A stretch of DNA of 22,500 nucleotides from Halocaridina rubra (taxonomy: Eukaryota; Arthropoda; Malacostraca; Decapoda; Atyidae): assembly GCA_037179515.1 (NCBI GenBank), contig JAXCGZ010002284.1:17501-40000 (forward strand), written 5' to 3'. Shown here one piece after another: positions 10,275-19,635 of this stretch. The notes beneath the pieces are model-generated. The model was not told where the DNA came from. It saw only the letters and a program-made list of their open reading frames with translations, and did not search any database. Position 1 is the stretch's first letter. Each line of letters starts with the position of its first letter. A program made the translations under genes and the position numbers.

Positions 10275-10610
10275 TAAGGTTCCTAGTTGCATAGATGCTT
10301 GTAATACTAGAACCAAATTATGAGCTGATATAGCATCGAAGCATCTCAGTAAATAAGGTTGTGAACTGATTCCATGCTCAGAGCATTGCCTTCTTTTTCA
10401 TCTCTTAATTTGTAAAATTATAGAAGTGTGATTTTTCTTTCAGAATGTTAACCTATAATTATGAGAAAAGCACATTTAATGGGATTTACACTGGAGGAGG
10501 ATAACAAAATTGCTTTTATTTAGTGTATATTGGTATCAGCTGGATATGTTTCCGAAAACTGCCGATATATGTTTTTTAATTTGTTTTTTATTCTAGAATG
10601 TAGACAGGGA

Positions 10611-10627
10611 TTATTTTATTATTATTA

Positions 10628-10671
<44 letters not shown>

Positions 10672-10775
10672 GTAGTAGTAGTAGTAGTAGTAGTAGTAGC
10701 AGTAGTAGTAGTAGTGGTAATATTATACGTATTGTTGTTGTTGTTAGTTTTGTATTATTATTGTTATTATTATTA

Positions 10776-10815
<40 letters not shown>

Positions 10816-10880
10816 TGTTGTTGTTATATATATAAATTATCATTATTACTATGTAGTAGAAGTAGTAGTTGTAAGCTAAA
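10611..10880. repeat. Trinucleotide array (TTA)n(GTA)n...(TTA)n
   Basis: TTA units (about 10611-10668) change to GTA/TAG units (to about 10714), then after a spacer with GTT units there is another TTA array (10756-10815). Apparent proteins of poly-I, poly-S, poly-N and poly-L are translations of this repeat. Confidence 0.95.
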
Positions 10881-11478
10881 TACTTAGCACCACATCCTTA
10901 GCTGCAATAAACACAGGTGACCAGAGAAGACGAACAAGTGTCAGAGATAAGAAGCACAGCTGTTTTCCTGCTGCAGCAGATGCACAGGGGAGGGGTATAA
11001 GTTTGCTACGAATGTGCTCTTGGACGATTGCAAGTAACTGCTTTTATTTCCATTGTTTTTATTCTGAAATTAATTATATATTCGTATTTTTGCTAACAAA
11101 CGTATGTTCGCCGTCAAATATGAAGAAAAGGTATGTGTGATCGCTCGCGAATTCGCAAAAAGAGATTTACCAAAATGCATTGGAAAAAACAGAAAAAAAA
11201 AGAGAAAAGACTTTTTCAGATGAGAATATCTATATAGATCTAAGTAGTAATAGACATAATATAATATTGTCTGTGTGTATTTAATCTTGGTAAGACACTC
11301 TTCTATAATGATATACACCATAAGTTGGATTTTATGACATTTACGATATGGAGTAAGGTGTTTACTATAAAGTATGCATTTTAAGAGGATTACCAGATGT
11401 TGAGGGCAGCTGTTGTAACAGTAGAAATTATCATAATATGAAATCTTTTCAAAGTTTTGATTGGAATTTACATTATAG
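10881..11478. other. Unassigned sequence with a weak promoter-like stretch
   Basis: No gene can be assigned. GGGGTATAAG at about 10994-11003 resembles a TATA box, and ATG at 11104 opens nine codons (MFAVKYEEK) to AAG|gtatgt at 11131, a possible short first coding exon. The start context is poor and no following exon was found. Confidence 0.25.

Positions 11479-11479
<1 letters not shown>

Positions 11480-11509
<30 letters not shown>
11480..11509. repeat. (TA)n microsatellite
   Basis: About 15 TA units. Confidence 0.95.
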
Positions 11510-11512
<3 letters not shown>

Positions 11513-11625
11513 TTATCTCATTCCACTTTGTGTCTTAAAGTACACTTTTTTTTTATAATAACTTGGCATGGGGGGGGGGCCACACAGACACTCATTTTTG
11601 TACATTAGTATTAATATGTATATTA

Positions 11626-11658
<33 letters not shown>

Positions 11659-11767
11659 GTAGTAGTAGTAGTAGTAGTAGTATTTTATAATAATAATAAT
11701 AATAATAATTATAATAATTATAATAATAATAATAATAATAATAATAATTAGTAGTAGTAGTAGTAGT
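11626..11767. repeat. Trinucleotide array (ATT)n(AGT)n...(AAT)n(AGT)n
   Basis: ATT units, then AGT units, a short TATTTTATAA spacer, then AAT units with interruptions and finally AGT units. The ATT and AAT blocks are inverted relative to one another and could form a hairpin. Confidence 0.95.
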
Positions 11768-11857
11768 ACCACAAATTTTATTTTAATTTTTTACTCTATT
11801 TATACGGGATTTCATGCAGGTATAATATGAACTTAAATGATATTTATAAGAGTTCTA

Positions 11858-11944
11858 AGTGATTACTGTATGCAGCCTAATTTCAGAAATAATTCATAGA
11901 GCCTAAAAATTAATGATGAAATTAGGCTGCATACAATAATCACT
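11858..11944. repeat. 28-bp inverted repeat with 31-bp loop
   Basis: The arm at 11858-11885 (AGTGATTACTGTATGCAGCC then TAATTTCA) is the reverse complement of 11917-11944 with one mismatch. It could be a small foldback remnant; no flanking duplication is clear. Confidence 0.8.
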
Positions 11945-12021
11945 GTATAAACAACACTCTTCTCACTGTACTCTATAGTGATTATAATGCAGAATAACCC
12001 CATCGTATTTTCTTTCTTGCA

Positions 12022-12268
12022 GTTAATCAAGGATTTCTTTGAATCGACCTAGCACTTAATAAGAGGGTTTATGACTCTTGTATTTACCCCCTGAGGGAGG
12101 AGTCTATAATACCTCCTCCGTGTTCCCCTGCATATCGTAAGAATCGACTAAATAGGGTGGAGCGAGGGGACTGGGAATCCCCTCATCTGTATTTTCTCTT
12201 CCCGAAGAGCCAAAGTATTTCGTCTTGACTCAGCCACTCCCCTTATGAGGGGAAAATGGCTCATGTAT
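12022..12268 (+). mobile_element. Probable old interspersed repeat with GATA tail
   Basis: GC-richer block with CCCCCTGAGGGAGGAG, CGTGTTCCCCTGCATATCG, GTAAGAATCGACTAAATAGG and GGGAATCCCC, ending in GATA/TAGA units from about 12269. From memory, closely similar strings are dispersed in crustacean genomes, usually near retroelements; I cannot verify the family. No reading frame. Confidence 0.4.
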
Positions 12269-12470
12269 ATAGATAGATAATAGATAGAGGTAGACAGGTA
12301 GAGATAGACTTATACAGTACAGATGCCCTGAAATATGCGATAAATAGCGTTGTGTTATTTTTCGTTCTCGACCCCCCATATCTAGATGTCTTTCCTGTTA
12401 TATGTCATAAGTGACCAGCACACACCCGCAACTGACCGGAAATGTGATGAGACAGACGGAAGTGACATTT

Positions 12471-12684
<214 letters not shown>

Positions 12685-12756
12685 AAACCACTTACAGGCT
12701 CCTTCGTGTTTTAAGTCCGTCTATATGTCCTTTTTATTTTTTTTTATTTGAATCTA

Positions 12757-12808
12757 AAACATATGTGGATACGTGCCAATCGGCACTCCCAGATATGCCT
12801 AAGGTTCA
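12757..12808 (+). repeat. ~50-bp dispersed repeat, unit a
   Basis: ACATATGTGGATACGTGCC, then CGGCACTCCCAGATATGCC. Same plan as units at 13031 (minus), 14939, 14991 and 16658 (minus): ACATGGG, then ACGTGC, then G(C/T)(A/G)CTCCC, then ATATG or similar. It shares an upstream AATCTAAAAC with the GATCTAAAGC before unit c1. Family unknown. Confidence 0.65.
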
Positions 12809-13030
12809 TTATTACATTCTTGCTCATAAAAATTTAATGTTGCAATAAAATGTATTTATTTTTGGCTTTAGCATAAGGCATGCACAAATGACAATTTTGT
12901 AATTATTATCATGAGCTTCATATGTGCATTCATAAAAGAATTATAAAACACAGAGATATAAATATAAATACATTTGGTGCTGGATATACTCTTGATATAC
13001 AAGGATTGTATATTGCATAATGTAGAGTGT

Positions 13031-13086
13031 AGTATTTGTAAGTCAGAGGGAGCACCTGCCTGCATGCACCCCCATGTACAATGACT
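13031..13086 (-). repeat. ~50-bp dispersed repeat, unit b
   Basis: On the minus strand: TCATTGTACATGGGGGTGCA, then GGTGCTCCCTCTGAC and TTACAAATAC. It closely matches unit c2 (GCTCCCTCTGATATGTAAAT). Confidence 0.65.
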
Positions 13087-13174
13087 GGTTTAACATAGAA
13101 GCAAGTGATTGCCAAAAAGGAAACAGGTAATGAACAAAAAATGAAATTAAAGAAAAGGATGGAAATTATTATGT

Positions 13175-13325
13175 TTGTCTGCGTTTTTGCGAAGGATTTG
13201 TGTTGGCAGATGTAATCGTTACCCTGAGTGCATGCCCTTGCTAACCTCAGACAGTAACGGGGCGCGAACCCTCGACCTGACGCCTCAGAGTCGCGGACGC
13301 TACCGCTCGAGACACGGTGACTACT
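13175..13325 (-). mobile_element. tRNA-derived SINE, copy 1 (head preserved)
   Basis: Minus strand: tRNA-like head with a decayed A box TCTCGAGCGGTAGCG and B box GGGTTCGCGCCCC, then a body CTGAGGTTAGCAAGGGCATG, CACTCAGGGTAACG, ATTACATCTGCC. The A-box part recalls tRNA-Leu/Ser (GAGCGGT). It is flanked by a 16-bp target-site duplication with one mismatch (13159-13174, 13326-13341: ATGGAAAT T/G ATTATGT). The short reading frames across it are translations of the SINE, not genes. Confidence 0.85.
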
Positions 13326-13592
13326 ATGGAAATGATTATGTGAATAGAATAAGTGAATAGGTAAAGGAAATATATGAATAAATAAATTATTGTATAGCAT
13401 AAGTAGCTGAATGAATAGGCAGTATAGAAAAGATATTAATAGATATAAGTAAGCATATGGCCAAATAGGCAAAGAAACTAGAAACATGAATAACTAATGA
13501 GGAAATAGATGACAGAGTAAACAAAAGGACAATGCAGTTTGAATAAATAAACAAATAAGAATTCTTTTCAGACCGTTTCTCTGATTCAAATG

Positions 13593-13660
13593 GGGATAGA
13601 TAGATAGATAGAGAGAGAGAGATAGATAGATAGATAGAGAGAGAGAGACAGAGAGAGATT
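13593..13660. repeat. (GATA)n/(GA)n mixed microsatellite
   Basis: Alternating GATA and GAGA blocks. Confidence 0.9.
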
Positions 13661-13795
13661 ATTTGAGGGATATCGCTGTTCCGGATTGTTTATTTGCATA
13701 TTTAAATTATCGTTCTTTATATGTTACTTGTATAACATGTCCACATGTATAGTTATCTGAATAAATAAATAAAAAATAGTTATAACGAAGTGGCT

Positions 13796-13905
<110 letters not shown>

Positions 13906-13911
13906 GATGTG

Positions 13912-14232
13912 TCAAGGTGTAAACAGAAGCCTTAGTAAGTGAGAGTTTCCTTGGAGCCATGTTTCCAATTTCCTCTCCAGCAGATTATGCATAGGGTAGG
14001 TAACATCTCTTCTAAAAGAATTTTTGATGTTTTCCGATAACATTATATTTACTCGGTTGCTTTTTCCATATACCATATAGAGTCGCTGTATTTTTACTAT
14101 CCTCTTAAGACTAGCGATTTCGAACTTAGCTGGCATTTGGCTCAAGCATATTTGACCTCGGTCATGAACGTGTATGAAAACCAGTATTACCGTGTTAAAG
14201 GTCATAATGCAGTACTCTTCACTTCCTTTTTA
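13912..14232 (-). other. Open stretch of about 107 codons, unidentified
   Basis: Minus-strand frame open from the stop just upstream of 14232 to a stop at 13912; first Met at 14205. The translation has ordinary mixed composition (for example RGQICLSQMPAKFEIASLKR, RDVTYPMHNLLERKLETW), unlike the microsatellite frames nearby. I recognise no domain. It ends beside the CT array. It could be a decayed mobile-element fragment or chance. Confidence 0.25.
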
Positions 14233-14337
14233 TATTTAGTTATTTCTTCTCTATTTTTTCACTAACACACATATACACATATATTTCCAAAATGAAAGCG
14301 AAGTATTAACAGTATTATTATCTAAAAACATTTTTCA

Positions 14338-14377
14338 TTTTTTTAGGACATCTAGTTACCTGATGTCCTAAAAAAAA
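14338..14377. repeat. Short hairpin with T/A flanks
   Basis: TTTTTTTAGGACATC and GATGTCCTAAAAAAA form a perfect 15-bp stem around a 9-nt loop. It looks like a bacterial terminator but the context is eukaryotic; most likely a foldback remnant. Confidence 0.75.
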
Positions 14378-14617
14378 CTCTTCGTGGGTATGTGTGTGTG
14401 TGGTTTATATATCCTTCCTCCATTCCTCATACGGAGTATGTTACTTTAACCAGTCTCCAGAGAAAAGTTCATTATATAAAGTATATCTCTTATTTCGTCC
14501 CGCTAGAAAAAAAAAAAAAGTTTCGATGACAGTCATCGTTCAACAGTATCTTGTTATTTTGTTATTTCGGTCCCAGGTTAGCATTGGCTTATATTTTTCT
14601 CGTTGGAGAAAACCAGT

Positions 14618-14671
14618 GAGAGAGAGAGAGAGAGAGGATATACAGAGAAAAACAGAGTATAATAAGAAACC

Positions 14672-14704
<33 letters not shown>

Positions 14705-14716
14705 GAGAGAGAGAGA
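14618..14716. repeat. Interrupted (GA)n tracts
   Basis: GA runs at 14618-14634 and about 14671-14716, separated by A-rich purine sequence. Confidence 0.9.
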
Positions 14717-14938
14717 AACGGGAAATGAAAGACAGAGAAAGACAGAAAGTGGATGTAATAACAAGCCAACTGTCACCTCGCTTGTTGACAGCTCTGTCTC
14801 GTTAGCAGGCAACAAAGCTCTGATTACAGAGCCGCCCCCTAGTGGGCGCCACCAGACCCTCTCGGAAAATCTCTGTCCTTGTAGTTTCCTCCCATTTTCT
14901 AATGGATGCAAGTGTTAATTTTTTAATATGGATCTAAA

Positions 14939-15042
14939 GCATTACATGGGACATGCGCCCACAGGCACTCCCGGGTTTGCATGAAAAGTCATTATAACAG
15001 TGGACAAGTGTTCACAAGCGCTCCCTCTGATATGTAAATGCT
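14939..15042 (+). repeat. ~50-bp dispersed repeat, units c1 and c2 in tandem
   Basis: c1 (14939-14990): ATTACATGGGACATGCGCCC, then AGGCACTCCCGGG. c2 (14991-15042): ATTATAACAGTGGACAAGTG, then GCGCTCCCTCTGATATG. The tandem pair sets the unit at about 52 bp. Confidence 0.65.
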
Positions 15043-15141
15043 TACACTATATTGTATATTTAGCAAATTTTTTGATGAGTAGGGATTATTGCTCTGATGT
15101 AATTTATTTTTGCGTTTAAGGGAAATATTTGGGAAGTAAAC

Positions 15142-15323
15142 GTCTGCGACTTTGAGGCGGCAGGTCTAGGGTTCGCGCCCCGTCACGGACTGAGGTTTGT
15201 AAGGGCATACACTCAGGGTAACGATTACATCTGCCAAAACAAGTTCTTCGTAAGAAGGCAACCGTCCTAGCCCTTAGTAGAAGAGGGAGTTCGTGACGTA
15301 AAACCGAATCCATCAATCCATCC
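15142..15323 (+). mobile_element. tRNA-derived SINE, copy 2 (5'-truncated)
   Basis: It starts GTCTGCGACTTTGAGG, inside the tRNA head just after the A box of copy 1. Then B box GGGTTCGCGCCCCG, body GGGCATACACTCAGGGTAAC, ATTACATCTGCCAAAACAA, an extra 3' part not in copy 1, and an ATCC-rich tail. A perfect 15-bp target-site duplication, ATTTGGGAAGTAAAC, flanks it (15127-15141, 15324-15338). Without an A box it could not drive its own Pol III transcription. Confidence 0.88.
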
Positions 15324-15593
15324 ATTTGGGAAGTAAACACTCATAGACTGTTGTACAGATTAACTTTTACAAATCAATAAATCTTAGGATAAGTGAAAAT
15401 AATAACAGTTGAACTTTAGAATACAGTGACAGCAAAACCCAATTTATGAAGACAGGTGCTGGTAACAAACATGATGGTATTCCAATGTTAATAGAGTGCC
15501 ACTGGCACTCCATACTTAAGAAATGGCTTAAAGCTGAAGACTGGCACTTTAAATTTAAACATACAAATGCACGCAAGGTTTATATTTTTAAAA

Positions 15594-15868
15594 GCGCATT
15601 GTTAGTTTTGAAGGGGGTTTACACGGTCAAACGGTTCGTCGAACGCGGTTCGACAGACAAGTGTTTGAAGTGATGTTCGAACGTGTGAACGGAGTATTTG
15701 GTTGTCGAACACGGAACGTGTTCGACAACCAAATACTCCATTCACACGTTCGAACATCACTTCAGACACTTGCCTGTCGAACCGCGTTCGACGAACCGTT
15801 TGACCGTGTAAACCCCCCTTTAGCTTCAGCATGTTAAGGCGCGTTGTTAGTTTTAGCTTCAGCATGTT
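15594..15868. repeat. Tandem duplication (~30-bp unit) interrupted by MITE copy 2
   Basis: Unit 2 at 15839-15868 reads GCGCGTTGTTAGTTTTAG then CTTCAGCATGTT. Unit 1 is the same sequence split by the MITE: GCGCATTGTTAGTTTT at 15594-15609 and TAGCTTCAGCATGTT from 15821. Confidence 0.88.
15611..15820. mobile_element. Palindromic MITE, copy 2
   Basis: 210-bp near-perfect palindrome, AAGGGGGTTTACACGG to CCGTGTAAACCCCCCTT, centred near 15714. It matches copy 1 throughout except for a few substitutions and a small central indel. It inserted at TA (right copy TA at 15821-15822; left copy now TG at 15609-15610). The arms can be read as a 48-residue frame, which is an artefact of the palindrome. Confidence 0.9.
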
Positions 15869-16220
15869 TGGGCTTTATATCCTCAGCAAAAACGGTATTG
15901 CATTTTTTGATCTAACAGAGGGTGGGGCTAAATATGCTGAGAAATATGCAGCTCGTACTGATTTTCTCATTTATATAAGAGTTATAACCTTGAAATTTAG
16001 ACTGTAAGTTTTTAGATTGAGTTTAGAGCTCAAGGGTAATTTACAAATAACTTGACGTTTCTTTGAGGTAATTTTTTTCTTTTTGGTTAAAGAGAATACA
16101 CTATGCAAGTGAACAAATATTAGGAAATCTAGTTCTTCCATATATCATTTATACATTTATAATTTTTATATATTTTAAAGGCAAATCTGTGCCTATGTAT
16201 GCTTCTATTTTCTAATACAT

Positions 16221-16360
16221 AACCTGAACATTTTTATTCTATATCTGCTCCAAACTGTAGACATTCTGAAGCAGATATAGAATAAAAATTTTCAGGTTAG
16301 ACTAATTACTCTAACCTGAAATTTTGTATTCAATATGTGCTTCAAATTGTCTGCAGTGTT
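16221..16360. repeat. Three related ~35-bp segments, two of them an inverted repeat
   Basis: AACCTGAACATTTTTATTCT... (16221-16255) is inverted at 16268-16299 (GCAGATATAGAATAAAAAT) with a ~12-bp loop. A diverged direct copy lies at 16312-16360 (AACCTGAAATTTTGTATTC). Possible remnant of a foldback element. Confidence 0.75.
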
Positions 16361-16657
16361 ACTGTGGAGAAAAGTGGAGATTTAACTTAAATAATAGCAC
16401 TCAACTAGGGCTATTGAAAATTATTGTTACATATATTACTCTTAATCAATAATCGCAGAGTGCTCCTCTGCCATTAATACATGTAAGCCATAATATATTA
16501 CTCTTATTTAATAATCACACAGTTCTCCTATGTCATCAATCAATTATTACACTATATTTTATTCTTTATTACTTGTTGGGATATTTAAAATGAATTTCAA
16601 ATTCTATCAATATTTTATTTATACATGACCCAATATAGATTGTGATGTTTAACAACT

Positions 16658-16708
16658 GCAATATCACTGGGAGTGCCCATGTGCACGTCCCCATGTACAG
16701 TTATAATA
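16658..16708 (-). repeat. ~50-bp dispersed repeat, unit d
   Basis: Minus strand: ATTATAACTGTACATGGGGA, CGTGCACATGGGCACTCCC, then AGTGATATTGC. It matches unit c2 from its first base. Confidence 0.65.
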
Positions 16709-16826
16709 CATAACCTTGGAAGCTATGATACATGTCTTTATATATTTCAACTCAATGTATGCAATTGGAAAAAAAGGAGATGAAATAGTCTTTATTTTTT
16801 AAATAATTATAAGTTTTTTCATTACT

Positions 16827-16848
16827 AAAAAAAAAAAAAAAAAAAAAA
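16827..16848. repeat. Poly(A) run of 22
   Basis: Directly before the CAATTG-rich segment; could be a retroposon tail, but no element is recognised on its 5' side. Confidence 0.9.
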
Positions 16849-16882
16849 CTGCCTTAAGCATCAGCCCTTGCATTCGGAGGGT

Positions 16883-17190
16883 GAACAATTGTCATTTAGG
16901 GCAGGTGCCCCTTAGGTCAACTGCCCCCAGTGACAATTGCCCCTTAGGAAAAATGCTCCCCGTGACCATTGTCCCTTTAATATTCAGTAATGAATTCTAA
17001 GGGTTACATTTATTTTCCACGTCTTAGCCATTGCTAACGTAACGTAACCTATCGGATTTATCAGTTATTTCTGAATTATATGATATACTTCACTTTGATA
17101 ATATTAATGAGTAACTTTCTGATTTTGAATTAACAGTTAAGGGCATAGTCCTAGAGGACAATTGTCCTTAGAGGTAATTGTCCGCATCCT
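16883..17190. repeat. Degenerate short repeat built on GACAATTGCCCC
   Basis: Variants at about 16883-16980 (AACAATTGTCATTTAGGG, GACAATTGCCCCTTAGG, GACCATTGTCCC and others) recur at about 17157-17185 (GGACAATTGTCC, GGTAATTGTCCG). Spacing is about 15-20 bp; units are partly palindromic around CAATTG. Between the two blocks is unique AT-rich sequence. Confidence 0.7.
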
Positions 17191-17313
17191 TATATGCTTC
17201 CTAAACTCAAACATATCGACACAAAACCCAACAAATATTAAAAATTTTTCAAACACATGCATCACACACACCCACAGCCAAACATACCCGAATTACATAT
17301 TTACAACAATATA

Positions 17314-17368
17314 GACACACGGACAGAGATTCCATGGACAATCTCTGTCCACGTATTTTCGTGTGTCT
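17314..17368. repeat. Inverted repeat (cruciform candidate)
   Basis: GGACAGAGATT and AATCTCTGTCC form a perfect 11-bp stem around an 8-nt loop; outside it GACACACG pairs with CGTGTGTC across a bulge. Confidence 0.8.
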
Positions 17369-17374
17369 CCCTTC

Positions 17375-18690
17375 CCCACCTGTTCTGTATTTTTTTTTTT
17401 CATTTTCCACTTAATGTTTTCCTTTCCTATTTCTTCCTCATTTTGTCTCTATCCTTGTCTTGCTTTTTCTGTTCTCCTTCGTCTCGTCTTTCTTCTTTTT
17501 CTCATATTTTCATCCCTTTCACTTCTCACCTCCTCTAAATTCCTCCCTTATTCAATCATTCTCTTATATTTTTTTTCATTCCTCTTTCCTTCCTTCATTT
17601 CTTCATCCTTCTCTTTACTCCCTACTTCGGTTATTTTCCTAGTTTTCCTTTTTCTATTACTCTTCTTCCTTCTTTTCTTCATTTTTTCATCCCTTCTCTT
17701 CTATCTTCCCCATTTCTCCATCTTCACTGATTTTCTCCTTCGCTCGTCCCTCATTAATAGTTTCGCATCTTTTTCCATTTTCCCCTTATTCTATCTTAGT
17801 TTCCTCCTTCTTACTTAATTTCTTTTCTTCCTCCTTTTCCCTGTCTCCTCCTTCTCTCATTTATTCCCTCGTTCGGCCATTTCCTTTTTCTTTCTTTATA
17901 TTTGTTCCTGCCCCTTTTTCATTCTTATTTTCTTCATTTTTCCACCTCCATTTTCATAAATTTCCTTCTCCTCTCCATTTCTCCTTTATTCAGTAATTTT
18001 CCATGTCTACATTTTTTTCCTCCGTATTCTTTCCTCTTATCATCAATTTTTTTCTTCCACTTTCTCTTTTATCCTCCTTTTATTCGGCCGTTTTTCTTGT
18101 TTTCCTGTATTCCTGTTGACTCTTTTCTCTTCTTTCTCTGCTTCTTCCTTCAATGTCATATTTTTCCTTTTGTCGTTTCCTACAAATTTCGTTTGTTTTC
18201 CTTTTGAGATTCCTTTTTCTTTTCGTATTCCTTCTATCTTTTTTTCTTTCTTTTTCTCCTTTATTTCCTCATTTGGTCATTCTTCTTCTCTTTCTGTTTT
18301 CTTTCTTCCCTCTTCTCTTTTTCTTCTTCCTATCTCCAACAATTCTTTCCTCTACCTCCTCATCCAATTCCTCCTCCCTCTTCCTCCTCCTCCATCTCTT
18401 ACTTCCTCTTTCTCTTCCTCTTTCTCCTTCTCCACCTCCTCCTTCCTGTTCCACTTCCTTCTACTCTTTCTTCCTCTTCCTCTTTTTCTTCAGCTCCTTC
18501 CTTTTCCTCCTCCTTCTACTCATCCATCATCATCATCATCCTCCAGCAACTCTTCCTTTCTCCTTATCCTCCTTTTTCAACTCTTATGTCAACTTCAACT
18601 CTTTTTTTTTTTTTCCTCCATCTTCATCTTTTCCTTCTTCCTCCTTCTTCAACTCTTCCTTCTTCTTCCTCCACCTTCTTCCACTTTCTT
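17375..18690. repeat. 1.3-kb polypyrimidine tract
   Basis: Almost only T and C on the plus strand, in irregular TTC/TCC/CTT order with rare A or G. Long plus-strand frames of 60-196 codons made of F, S, L and P arise because stop codons need purines; they are not genes. Part of the block (18320-18690) leans to TCC/TTC trinucleotides. It may form triplex (H-DNA). Confidence 0.92.
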
Positions 18691-18956
18691 GATAAAATGG
18701 TTATAGGGCTAGGAAACTATAATTTTCCCGGTTCCTGATGAAGCTCTTCCATGGCCTTTGTCAAGCACAAAACTAATTACAAGACGCCGAAGAAACGGCA
18801 AAGATGATGATGATAGTGATGAATACTGTGATTGTAATGATAACGTTGCTGGTTATGGTGATGCTAATTATAGTGAGAGAAATATGAACTACATTGGTGT
18901 TATAAATATAAGGAAGGATTTCAAATATTTATGGGTATTGATGCGTAATGGAAGAA

Positions 18957-18957
<1 letters not shown>

Positions 18958-19008
<51 letters not shown>
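18958..19008. repeat. (ACT)n microsatellite
   Basis: About 17 perfect units. The frame running through it from 18758 is not supported as a gene. Confidence 0.97.
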
Positions 19009-19009
<1 letters not shown>

Positions 19010-19143
19010 TTTTCATTTCCAGTACAAAATACGAAGGTACTACCTCTTCATTCTTCAAATTGGTACCGGCACCTGTTAAAGTATAGAAGGCTTAATAAGG
19101 TAACATTCTTTCTTCCTGACTATAGGCATAATACTAATATTAA

Positions 19144-19157
19144 AAATAATAATGAAG

Positions 19158-19206
<49 letters not shown>

Positions 19207-19208
19207 TG

Positions 19209-19259
<51 letters not shown>

Positions 19260-19260
19260 T
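19144..19260. repeat. (AAT)n microsatellite
   Basis: About 38 units with interruptions at 19154-19159 and 19203-19209. Confidence 0.97.
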
Positions 19261-19294
19261 TGTAGATAAATGTATGTACTAATTACACACACGC

Positions 19295-19296
<2 letters not shown>

Positions 19297-19368
<72 letters not shown>
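19297..19368. repeat. (AT)n microsatellite
   Basis: About 36 perfect units. Confidence 0.98.
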
Positions 19369-19371
<3 letters not shown>

Positions 19372-19635
19372 AAAGCATTACTCCAACTTTAAAATTCCGC
19401 TAAGCTTTTAGGGTGGTCACAACCGTAATGCAAGAAACGCGGCTGCTAGTTTCCTTTACACCTGCCCCACTTCATCGTTTCACAGGTGTTTGGTGTCGAA
19501 AAAGGAAATCAGTGAAGGTGGGATTGCCCTAACCTATCCCCTCACCCTTTTTATGTGTGTGATTACCTAATTGTGTATACGGGAAAGAGCCCAAAGCTCG
19601 TATCTTCCCGTCTCCTGATCGGTTCCATTTTATAC

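Noticed and set aside
10056..10277. piggyBac-type TTAA duplication for the MITE
   Set aside because: Copy 1 flanks can be read as TTAA, but the empty site beside copy 2 has only TA, so TA is the simpler reading.
10125..10316. Conserved-looking frame shared with 15602-15865 (RRTRFDRQV, EVMFERVN)
   Set aside because: The shared peptide is one arm of the palindromic MITE; no transposase motif and the frame ends with the element.
13175..13360. Frame with FLRRICVGRCNRYPECMP, also at 15116-15340
   Set aside because: Antisense translation of the SINE body; seen at both SINE copies and not a gene.
14338..14377. Rho-independent terminator
   Set aside because: Stem plus T-run fits the pattern, but all context is eukaryotic and the A/T runs are symmetric.
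14394..14918. 174-codon plus-strand frame
   Set aside because: Crosses GA tracts (poly-RE) and shows no domain or splice structure.
17257..18706. Several overlapping frames of 60-196 codons rich in F, S, L, P, some resembling membrane proteins
   Set aside because: A pyrimidine-only strand cannot form TAA, TAG or TGA; hydrophobicity follows from T-rich codons.
18758..19282. 174-codon frame with acidic start, poly-L and poly-N
   Set aside because: Built from GAT-rich, ACT and AAT microsatellites; no conserved domain.
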